A stretch of 64,000 nucleotides of DNA, from positions 1 through 64,000 of the forward strand of contig NZNV01000023.1 of the NCBI GenBank assembly GCA_002695025.1. The letters run 5' to 3'. The notes under the pieces were generated by a model. That model was not told where the DNA came from. It saw only the letters and a program-made list of their open reading frames with translations, and did not search any database. The translations under genes were made by a program, and so were the position numbers. Below, piece after piece: positions 53,650 to 61,358 of this stretch. This stretch comes from Owenweeksia sp. GTDB lineage: Bacteria > Bacteroidota > Bacteroidia > Flavobacteriales > Schleiferiaceae. Position 1 is the first letter of the stretch; every line of letters starts with the position of its first letter.

Positions 53650-54186
53650 TTAATTAATTTTTTCACTGATCTCAACTGCACCAGTATTGCGCAAAAGAGA
53701 CATTAATTCTTCTTTATCACCACTCAGCTCCACTTCCATCAGGAATTTATCATCTGTGGTACGCGGATCAGGGTTTTGAGCCTTACGGCCTGGATAAATA
53801 TCGTTGCGAATGAAGAAGGTCCATACCATCAGGTGAGCGGCAAAGAAAACCGTCAATTCGAACATAATGGGCACAAAAGCAGGCATATTCTCTCCCCAGG
53901 TAAAACTGGGTTTACCACCAATATTCATGGGCCAATCCACTATCATCATCCCGTAAGTAAGGGAGATAGCCGTGATCAGACCAAGGCAACCGTACATAAA
54001 GGCCGCTATGGCAATACGGGTTCTTTTGAGTCCCATAGCATGGTCAAGACCGTGGATGGGAAAAGGGGAATACACCTCGGCAATATGGTAACCTTTGGCT
54101 TTTACCTCTTTTACCCCCTTCAGTAAGATGTCATCATCATCATACAGGGCGTTGATGATGGTAGTATGGTGATTAGTGGTGGCCAT
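53650..54186 (-). CDS. actD: Alternative complex III subunit ActD (DUF3341)
   Basis: 178 residues. N-terminal soluble part with VKEVKAKGYHIAEVYSPFPIHGLDHAMGLKRTRI (shown in part: YSPFPIHGLDHAMGLKRT), then two membrane helices (IAAFMYGCLGLITAISLTYG, VPIMFELTVFFAAHLMVWTF) in the DUF3341 pattern. Overlaps actC by 14 bases. Confidence 0.95.
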   Translation of the reverse strand: MATTNHHTTIINALYDDDDILLKGVKEVKAKGYHIAEVYSPFPIHGLDHAMGLKRTRIAIAAFMYGCLGLITAISLTYGMMIVDWPMNIGGKPSFTWGENMPAFVPIMFELTVFFAAHLMVWTFFIRNDIYPGRKAQNPDPRTTDDKFLMEVELSGDKEELMSLLRNTGAVEISEKIN

Positions 54187-55561
54187 CCTTTTCTTGTAAT
54201 TTTTTATAATTCTCTCCTGATGACTTCAAAATAGTTTTCAATTCCGCCTGGGCAATTACCGGGAATGAACGGGCATATAACAGGAACAGCACGAAGAAGA
54301 ATCCAATGGTTCCGATGAAAATGCCTATATCCACAAAACTGGGTGAGAACATACTCCAGGATGAAGGCAGATAGTCGCGGTGCAATGAGGTTACAATGAT
54401 CACAAAACGCTCAAACCACATTCCTATATTCACCACAATGGAAATAATGAAAGAAAATATGAGGCTGGTACGTAATTTCTTGAACCACATGAACTGCGGG
54501 CTGAATACGTTACAGGTCATCATACTCCAGTACGCCCACCAGTAAGGACCGGTAGCACGGTTGAGGAAGGCATACTGTTCATATTCCACACCGCTATACC
54601 AGGCGATGAAGAGCTCCGTGATGTACGCTATACCCACAATAGAACCCGTAAGCATGATGATGATGTTCATCATCTCAATGTGCTGGATGGTAATATAATC
54701 TTCCATTCTGAACACCTTGCGCACAATAATGAGGAGGGTATTTACCATCGCAAAGCCAGAGAAGATAGCCCCGGCCACAAAGTAAGGCGGGAAGATGGTG
54801 GTATGCCAACCAGGAATTACCGAGGTGGCAAAGTCCATAGATACAATGGTGTGTACAGAAAGCACCAGAGGAGTTGCCAACCCGGCCAGCACCAGTGATA
54901 CTTCTTCAAAACGTTGCCAGTGCTTGGCTTTACCGCCCCATCCGAAGCTCAGGATCTTGTAGATATGTTTGGTTACCGGGCGAATGGCGCGATCGCGGAT
55001 CATGGCAAAGTCCGGAATCAAACCTACGTACCAGAACACCACGGAAACGGTGAAATACGTTGAGATCGCAAATACGTCCCACAGAAGCGGGGAGTTAAAG
55101 TTTACCCATAAGGAACCAAACTGGTTGGGAATAGGCATTACAAAATAAGCCAGCCAGATACGTCCCATGTGAATACCAGGGAACAATGCCGCCTGAATTA
55201 CCGAGAAAATGGTCATGGCTTCTGCAGAACGGTTGATGGACATCCTCCACTTCTGACGGAAAAGTAAAAGTACCGCAGAGATAAGTGTACCTGCGTGACC
55301 AATACCCACCCACCATACAAAGTTGGTGATATCCCAGGCCCAGCCTACCGTCTTATTCAATCCCCAGGTTCCGATACCCACACCAATGGTATACAGGATA
55401 CATCCTATACCCCACAGGAAGGCGGCCAGGGAAATGCCAAATACCAGCCACCAGGATCTGGGGGCTTTAGTCTCCACCGGACGAGCAATATCAACGGTGA
55501 TGTCATGATAACTCTTATCACCGATTATAAGGGGCTTTCGTATGGGAGCTTCGTAGTGCAT
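54173..55561 (-). CDS. actC: Alternative complex III subunit ActC (NrfD-like)
   Basis: 462 residues, about ten membrane helices. NrfD/PsrC-family quinol-binding subunit; conserved WGIGCILYTIGVGIGTWGL near the first helix, WWVGIGHAGTLISAVLL and AIFSGFAMVNTLLIIVRK motifs. Passes electrons from menaquinol to the Fe-S and heme subunits. Confidence 0.95.
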   Translation of the reverse strand: MHYEAPIRKPLIIGDKSYHDITVDIARPVETKAPRSWWLVFGISLAAFLWGIGCILYTIGVGIGTWGLNKTVGWAWDITNFVWWVGIGHAGTLISAVLLLFRQKWRMSINRSAEAMTIFSVIQAALFPGIHMGRIWLAYFVMPIPNQFGSLWVNFNSPLLWDVFAISTYFTVSVVFWYVGLIPDFAMIRDRAIRPVTKHIYKILSFGWGGKAKHWQRFEEVSLVLAGLATPLVLSVHTIVSMDFATSVIPGWHTTIFPPYFVAGAIFSGFAMVNTLLIIVRKVFRMEDYITIQHIEMMNIIIMLTGSIVGIAYITELFIAWYSGVEYEQYAFLNRATGPYWWAYWSMMTCNVFSPQFMWFKKLRTSLIFSFIISIVVNIGMWFERFVIIVTSLHRDYLPSSWSMFSPSFVDIGIFIGTIGFFFVLFLLYARSFPVIAQAELKTILKSSGENYKKLQEKDGHH

Positions 55562-55583
55562 ACTCAGTCTTTAAATAGTTTTA

Positions 55584-58500
55584 TTAAGCTCTGTTTCTAA
55601 CCTTGGTTTGATAAAATACGGAAGGCTGTGTTCCTACTTCTTCCAGCAGGTGGTACATCCTCTTGTCCTGCTTCAGCTTAAATACCTGGCTGTCTTTGTT
55701 ATTCACATCACCAAATACAATAGCTTCGGTATCACAGGCGCTCTGACATGCGGTTTGCACCTCACCATCCTTAAGTGGACGTCCTTCTTTTTTGGCGGTA
55801 AGTTTACCTAACTGTATGCGTTGAATACACATAGAGCATTTCTCCATAACCCCACGGGCCCTTACGGTTACATCAGGGTTCAGCACCATACGCCCCAGGT
55901 CATCATTCATCGCCAGGTTCTTATCAAACTTGCTGTTACCTTCATATTGGAACCAGTTGAACCTACGCACTTTGTAAGGACAGTTGTTGGCACAGTAGCG
56001 GGTTCCGATACAGCGGTTATAGGCCATGTGGTTCAAACCTTCAGAACTGTGAGAAGTAGCAGCCACAGGACATACTGTTTCACAGGGAGCGTGGTTACAG
56101 TGCTGACACATTACCGGCTGGAAGGCCACTTCAGGACTTGAAGATGGTTTTTCCATGGCCGCATACATATCAATAGCACCAATACCCTGCTCCTCGGCTA
56201 CCTCCTCGTTCATATCCGAAGAATAGTAACGGTCTATACGCAGCCAGTGCATATCACGGTGCTTACGTACTTCTTCCTTACCTACTACCGGCACGTTATT
56301 CTCGGCATGACAGGCAATTACACAGGCTCCACAACCATTACAAAGGTTCAGGTCAATGGACATATTCCACATGTGACCGGTCTGATGATCAAAGTCATCC
56401 CAAAGGTTGGTCTCCTCCGATGTAAGAGGTCCTTTAAAAGTCTCAAATTCCGTTACCTCGTTCCAGCCACCTTCACCGTAGGCTGGTTTATTGAGGAAAG
56501 TATCCAGGTTTACCTCGTTTACGATCTTACGGCCCATCATGGTGTGAGCCAGCTGAATACATGCAAAGCCGTGGGTACCTATCCCTTTTTCGATCTTTAC
56601 ATCTGTGCTGTGGTGTGAGCCGTTGAAGAGAGCAAAAGCATTCACTCCAACCTCGTTACCAACCTTTCCGGCAGCGGTACGTCCGTAACCTACCGCGAGG
56701 CCAACGGTTCCCTTGGCCTGTCCGGGCTGAACCAGCACAGGTACATTTTCTATTGTTTTGCCATTAACGGTAAGGTTTACCACACTTCCGTTAAGAGCTC
56801 CATTGGACTCATTGGTATTTTCAAGACCTATCTCTACCGCATCGGCCGCAGCAACGGTGAGGTAGTTATCCCAGCTTACGCGGCTAATGGGATCGGGCAA
56901 TTCCTGTAACCATGGATTGTTAGCCAGGTTACCGGTTCCCATTCCTGTCTTTTGGTAAAATTGGATCTCCATGGCGCCACCTTTAGCGCTGGACAAACGT
57001 GAAGCCGCAGCATTTACATCGGCCGCAGGAGCAGCTCCTGTTGACACGTTGTTATCCGTATTATTTTCGTCCGAACCGCCAAACACTCTCTCAAAGAAGC
57101 CGGCTTTATCCGTACTATCTGCAACAGCTGATACCCCAGCGGCTACTCCGGAAACATTGGCCACACCATCGTGCAAGGCCTTCTTCCAGTTGGGTGCCTT
57201 GGTATTGGTAGTCAGGTAATCATAATAGGATCCTGTTTTCCCCATCCAGGTCATCAGGCACTCCTCGGTCTGACGAGTATTGAAAAGAGGGCGGATCACC
57301 GGTTGCTGAAGACTATATACACCATCAGCAGGCATAGCATCACCCCAGCTTTCAAGGTAGTTGTGGCGGGCACAAACGTATTTGGAAAGAGCGGCCGTCT
57401 CGTTATTCTTTTCAGCAAAGGTTACGGTAAGAGGCACCTTTTTCATGCCTTCCGCAAACTTGCTATCTCCAGCCATCAGGTAGGCAGGGTTCAGGTTATC
57501 TACAAACAGTGCTCCAAAGTTACCGGAATTCATATCGGCTACCAATTGTTTCATGGCAGCATCATCTCCCTGGCGCAAGTAGGACCTTTTGGAATAATCT
57601 ATAGTAGAACCACCATTACCTAACAGTTTGTTAATAGCGATGGTGATCGCTTCAACATCCGCATCATTGGTACCGCTAACCACCAATCCTCTAGAACCGG
57701 CAGCCCGCAGTTTTTTAGCAGCTTCTTTTACCTGTGCAGAAACACTGGTATTGCCACCACTGGCGCTTCCTCCCAGTTCATTGTATAACTGAATGAGGGC
57801 GTTACCCAATTCCGAAGGCTTGATCTTATGGCGCAGGTCGGCATTACTGCCGGTAAGGCTCATATTGCTTTCAAACTGGACATGATGAGACATATCCTTT
57901 CCGGGTTTTCTGCGTGAAGCATAATCAGCGGAAACATTCTGACCTACCCAGTCGCCCAGGAAATCAGCTCCGAAGCTAACGATCACGTCAGCGTTCTTGA
58001 AATTATAGGTTGGAAGGGACCTTTTTCCGCTTGAAGCACTGTGTGCATCCAGTTTTCCGGAATAGGAAAAGGCATCATACATCACATGCTTAAAGCCATT
58101 TGTTTGAGCAGCCCACTCGCCAATCAGTTTTTTAGTGGTAGGGCTTATTACCGTTGAAGTAAGAAACACCACCTGTTTGCCGTTGCTTACCGCAGCGTTC
58201 AAATCTTTCTTGATACCGGTATCCACATCACTCCAGTTAGCTTCTTCTCCATTGATCAATGGTTTCTGAAGCCTGGTAGAATCGTACAGATCCAGGATGG
58301 AAGCATGAATACGGGCATTGGCACCGCCATTCATAGCAGCCAGCTTATTGTTCTCCACCTTTATGGGGCGCCCCTCGCGCGTCTTCACCAGAATGGAGGC
58401 ATAATCATGCCCATCAAAGTAAGAGGTAGCATAGTAGTTGGGGATGCCCGGGATAACTTCCTCCGGAGCCACCACGTAGGGAATGGATTCCACTACCGGG

Positions 58501-58715
58501 GCCTCACAGGCTGCCAAGGTTGCAGCAGCGGTGGAGAATCCCATGTATTTTAGGAAGTCCCTCCGGCTGGTTTGGGACTCTTCCAGTTTCTCTTTATTTC
58601 CCAGAAACTCTTCGGTAGAAATTTCAGAATTGAACTCGTTCTCCGCCAGTTTTTGAACGGTAGCAGAATTGGTTAATTCTTCTATTCCTTTCCAGTATTT
58701 TTTCGTTTCGGCCAT
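55584..58715 (-). CDS. actB: Alternative complex III subunit ActB (molybdopterin-like/Fe-S fusion)
   Basis: 1043 residues from ATG 58715 (MAETKKYWKGIEELTNSA). A twin-arginine signal SRRDFLKYMGFSTAAATLAAC with a lipobox-like AAC lies about 49-70, preceded by the ActB-specific leader. Residues about 80-720 are the molybdopterin-oxidoreductase-like half (without cofactor in the known complexes). Then four Fe-S sets: CNGCGACVIACHAENN, CQHCNHAPCETVCP, CIGTRYCANNCP and CSMCIQRIQ with CQSACDTEAIV. A low-complexity Asp/Asn/Ala segment near 520-570 is probably a surface loop. Confidence 0.96.
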   Translation of the reverse strand: MAETKKYWKGIEELTNSATVQKLAENEFNSEISTEEFLGNKEKLEESQTSRRDFLKYMGFSTAAATLAACEAPVVESIPYVVAPEEVIPGIPNYYATSYFDGHDYASILVKTREGRPIKVENNKLAAMNGGANARIHASILDLYDSTRLQKPLINGEEANWSDVDTGIKKDLNAAVSNGKQVVFLTSTVISPTTKKLIGEWAAQTNGFKHVMYDAFSYSGKLDAHSASSGKRSLPTYNFKNADVIVSFGADFLGDWVGQNVSADYASRRKPGKDMSHHVQFESNMSLTGSNADLRHKIKPSELGNALIQLYNELGGSASGGNTSVSAQVKEAAKKLRAAGSRGLVVSGTNDADVEAITIAINKLLGNGGSTIDYSKRSYLRQGDDAAMKQLVADMNSGNFGALFVDNLNPAYLMAGDSKFAEGMKKVPLTVTFAEKNNETAALSKYVCARHNYLESWGDAMPADGVYSLQQPVIRPLFNTRQTEECLMTWMGKTGSYYDYLTTNTKAPNWKKALHDGVANVSGVAAGVSAVADSTDKAGFFERVFGGSDENNTDNNVSTGAAPAADVNAAASRLSSAKGGAMEIQFYQKTGMGTGNLANNPWLQELPDPISRVSWDNYLTVAAADAVEIGLENTNESNGALNGSVVNLTVNGKTIENVPVLVQPGQAKGTVGLAVGYGRTAAGKVGNEVGVNAFALFNGSHHSTDVKIEKGIGTHGFACIQLAHTMMGRKIVNEVNLDTFLNKPAYGEGGWNEVTEFETFKGPLTSEETNLWDDFDHQTGHMWNMSIDLNLCNGCGACVIACHAENNVPVVGKEEVRKHRDMHWLRIDRYYSSDMNEEVAEEQGIGAIDMYAAMEKPSSSPEVAFQPVMCQHCNHAPCETVCPVAATSHSSEGLNHMAYNRCIGTRYCANNCPYKVRRFNWFQYEGNSKFDKNLAMNDDLGRMVLNPDVTVRARGVMEKCSMCIQRIQLGKLTAKKEGRPLKDGEVQTACQSACDTEAIVFGDVNNKDSQVFKLKQDKRMYHLLEEVGTQPSVFYQTKVRNRA

Positions 58716-58742
58716 TATCGATAAGGAAAGATTATTCAACAA

Positions 58743-59987
58743 TTAATAGTGACACTTACCACACTCCAAACCTCCGATCATCTCTACAGTGATCTCAGCA
58801 TCCTCACCGTACTTCGCTTTCAGCTCCTCGTGCATTTTGGCGTAGTAATCATTGGACTCCACCTGAACCTGCGTTTCGCGGTGGCAATTGATGCACCAGC
58901 CCATAGTGAGTGGTGAGTATTGGTAAACTTCTTCCATTTCCTGGATGGGACCATGACAAGTCTGGCAGGCTACTTGCCCGGCAGTTACGTGCTGTGAGTG
59001 ATTGAAGTAAGCCAGGTCAGGGAGATTGTGGATACGCACCCACTTAATAGGTTTTTGCTCGTAACCCTCAATATAGCTACTGGATTCGGGATCCCAACCC
59101 ACGGCAGCGTAGATCTTGGCAATTTCTTCTTTCCCGGTATTGGGTCCTTCAGAAATGTTCATGTGACAGTTCATACAAACCCCGGCTGCAGGAATATTGG
59201 AGTGTTTGCCTTTGCGGGCACCATAGTGGCAATAATTACAGTCAATAGCATTATCACCAGCATGGATCTTGTGGGAGAAAGCAATAGGTTGTTCCGGCTG
59301 GTAGTTCTCATGAACCCCCACCGCCATCAGCGCCAGGTATAGCTGCTGAAAGAACACAATAGCAATCAAAATGGTGAGCAGGGTGGCGATCTTAGGATTT
59401 TTCAGGGCTGTCTTGGTGATCACGTCCGCATCCTGCACCAGTGTACTGGTAGGTTGGCCTTTAACCGCTTTCAATACGTTCTTTACGCGAACCAACAACA
59501 TGATCAGCAGGGCCAGGATTGCACCGAGCACCAGCAGTATTACTGTGTTGTCCGACTCTGCGGCAACTTCTTCACCGCCTGTTCCGCCACCACCATTGTT
59601 ATCTACAACCGGCTTGGCACCTTCTATAGTGTAGGTTAAGATGTCTTCAACATCACTTTCCGAAAGATTGGGGAAAGCCGGCATCACCGAACCGTTGAAT
59701 TCTTCAAAAATGGCCTTTGCCTCAGCATCTCCGCTGGCACGCAAGGCAGCGTTATCCTTTACCCATTTTACCAACCATTCTTTAGATCTGCGCTCGGTGA
59801 CATCACCCAAAGCGGGTCCGATCATCTTTTTATCCAGCTTGTGGCAGGAAGCACAATTGGAGTTGAAGAGGGATTTCCCGTTACCAGCATCTCCGGAATA
59901 ATCCTGTGCAAAGGATCCGAATGAACTCAATACCAGTATAATGGTTAAAATAGTCTGCGGGACTCGTTCGGTTAGACGGTGTTTCAT
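58743..59987 (-). CDS. actA: Alternative complex III subunit ActA with extra N-terminal cytochrome c domain
   Basis: 414 residues from ATG 59987 (MKHRLTERVPQTILTIILVLS). An N-terminal class I cytochrome domain (NGKSLFNSNCASCHKLDKKMIGPAL, with CASCH) is followed by a Gly-rich linker, two membrane helices (VILLVLGAILALLIMLLVRV, IATLLTILIAIVFFQQLYLAL) and the multiheme part with five CxxCH sites: CNYCH, CMNCH, CQTCH, CINCH and CGKCH. First gene of the act-cox operon; Bacteroidota -7 box TAAATTTG lies 42 bases upstream. Confidence 0.94.
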   Translation of the reverse strand: MKHRLTERVPQTILTIILVLSSFGSFAQDYSGDAGNGKSLFNSNCASCHKLDKKMIGPALGDVTERRSKEWLVKWVKDNAALRASGDAEAKAIFEEFNGSVMPAFPNLSESDVEDILTYTIEGAKPVVDNNGGGGTGGEEVAAESDNTVILLVLGAILALLIMLLVRVKNVLKAVKGQPTSTLVQDADVITKTALKNPKIATLLTILIAIVFFQQLYLALMAVGVHENYQPEQPIAFSHKIHAGDNAIDCNYCHYGARKGKHSNIPAAGVCMNCHMNISEGPNTGKEEIAKIYAAVGWDPESSSYIEGYEQKPIKWVRIHNLPDLAYFNHSQHVTAGQVACQTCHGPIQEMEEVYQYSPLTMGWCINCHRETQVQVESNDYYAKMHEELKAKYGEDAEITVEMIGGLECGKCHY

Positions 59988-60028
59988 TGTAAATACCATA
60001 TATAAATAGCCGGTCGTACTTCGAGGCG

Positions 60029-60036
60029 CAAATTTA
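60029..60036 (-). promoter_or_regulatory. -7 element TAAATTTG upstream of actA
   Basis: Minus-strand TAAATTTG is an exact TAnnTTTG match 42 bases above the actA ATG; the -33 TTG is not evident. Confidence 0.45.
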
Positions 60037-60160
60037 TAACATAAAGCTGTTTGAAGAAGCGGTGCTGATAATCGGTTTCAATTTATAACGGTTCTAAATA
60101 ATAAACACCTGCGTGACGCAGTTAAAAGTCCCGGCTTATCTTTGTCCTAAATTCTGAATA

Positions 60161-60586
60161 ATGCGCATTTCCATTCTCTTTATCCTTAGTGTTTTAACTA
60201 TCGTTCCTGCCTTAGCCCAGCCTAACATTTCAGGCAAGGGAAACCTGCAGATCGTAGAAGAACCGGGCATTCATCAACTTCAGGAAGCGTACATTTCGGA
60301 AAATCAGCGTAGCCCGGGCTTTGAAGGTTACCGTGTGCAGATACACAATGGCCATAAAGATGCTTGTATGAGCAAGCGCTCCCATTTTATTAGCATATTC
60401 CCCAATGTAGCTGCCTACACTTTATACGAAGCTCCTGAATACCGTATACAGGTGGGAGATTTTCGTACCCGTCTGGAAGCCGAAAAATTCCTTCAGACCG
60501 TTCTTTCCGAATTTTCAGGCAGTTTTGTGGTAAACACACGAATAAAGCTCCCCACCTTGCCCAAAAGCAACATTTCAGATTATTAG
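60161..60586 (+). CDS. Secreted SPOR-like domain protein
   Basis: 141 residues. Signal peptide MRISILFILSVLTIVPALA. C-terminal SPOR-type sequence YRVQIHNGHKDACMSKRSHF, then PEYRIQVGDFRTRLEAEKFLQTVLSEF. SPOR domains bind denuded glycan strands of peptidoglycan at division sites. Small single-domain secreted version, not in an obvious operon. Confidence 0.85.
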   Translation: MRISILFILSVLTIVPALAQPNISGKGNLQIVEEPGIHQLQEAYISENQRSPGFEGYRVQIHNGHKDACMSKRSHFISIFPNVAAYTLYEAPEYRIQVGDFRTRLEAEKFLQTVLSEFSGSFVVNTRIKLPTLPKSNISDY

Positions 60587-60670
60587 CATACAGCCTAACA
60601 ATGGCCAGGCACACGTGTTGACAATCAATATTTTACAAAAACTATTTTTTTTAAAGCAGGTTTAAATACC

Positions 60671-60678
60671 TATATTTG
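60671..60678 (+). promoter_or_regulatory. -7 element TATATTTG
   Basis: Exact TAnnTTTG match, 37 bases above the ATG at 60715 and 56 above the in-frame ATG at 60734; -33 region is an AT stretch without a TTG. Confidence 0.45.
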
Positions 60679-60733
60679 CAGCGCTCAACTCAACCATTCC
60701 GTGAAGTTTGATTAATGAAAAAGAAAGGTTGTT

Positions 60734-61249
60734 ATGGACTATTCATGGTTGCTCATCATTTCTATGGGCGTTTCCTCGGTTAAAGCCGATCTCAACAGTC
60801 ATCAGCTTAGCAGTGAACCTGGGGTTTTTGCTGAAACTTCCCTGATGTATCAGACCCCAAAGTCCGGCCATACCGGCATCCGGCTCACTTACTTCTCCAA
60901 TACCCTGCCCGTACGTGATATCTTTCGCGATAGAGTAGGTAATACTGTAAACGTAAAGGAGATCATTATTTCACCCTATGTAGGCGGCAGCCGTTCATTG
61001 TGGAGCAACGGTCGGTTTTATCTTGATCTGGGCCCTCAGTGGCAGTTATACCGGCAGTTCGGTTTAGGAGGGCGCTTCCAATACCTTCATAAGGTGAAGT
61101 TAAAACGTGGTAAACGCTTTTATGTAGGAACTAAACTGGGAGCAGATTACTGGGCCTTTGACCTGCTGGACGGTTACCAGGACCGTACCGATCAGATGGG
61201 CGATGTGGCCGTGAATGGGAGTATCAGCGTAGCTTTCCCTCTCCAATAG
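60734..61249 (+). CDS. Secreted hypothetical protein, 171 residues, start possibly frameshifted
   Basis: Open frame MDYSWLLIISMGVSSVKADLNS onward, a beta-rich protein with GTKLGADYWAFDLLDG and an ending AVNGSISVAFPLQ typical of small barrels or jelly-roll proteins. The hydrophobic stretch after ATG 60734 lacks the basic n-region of a signal peptide, whereas the ATG at 60715 (after the promoter) starts MKKKG in another frame. If one G were removed from the GG at 60727-60728, the joined product would begin MKKKVVMDYSWLLIISMGVS, a normal signal peptide. Function unknown. A bidirectional terminator follows. Confidence 0.6.
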   Translation: MDYSWLLIISMGVSSVKADLNSHQLSSEPGVFAETSLMYQTPKSGHTGIRLTYFSNTLPVRDIFRDRVGNTVNVKEIIISPYVGGSRSLWSNGRFYLDLGPQWQLYRQFGLGGRFQYLHKVKLKRGKRFYVGTKLGADYWAFDLLDGYQDRTDQMGDVAVNGSISVAFPLQ

Positions 61250-61304
61250 ATCCACGCTTTAAATCATATTTCCTTAACTGGAACTGGCTGGAACGTATAA
61301 AAAC

Positions 61305-61335
61305 AAAAAGCCCCTGCGTTCAGCAGGGGCTTTTT
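61305..61335. terminator. Bidirectional terminator between the 171-residue gene and infB
   Basis: AAAAAGCCCCTGC (61305-61317) pairs perfectly with GCAGGGGCTTTTT (61323-61335), loop GTTCA; T-run on both strands. Serves the two convergent genes. Confidence 0.9.
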
Positions 61336-61358
61336 TATAGGATTTAACGTTCATTGGA

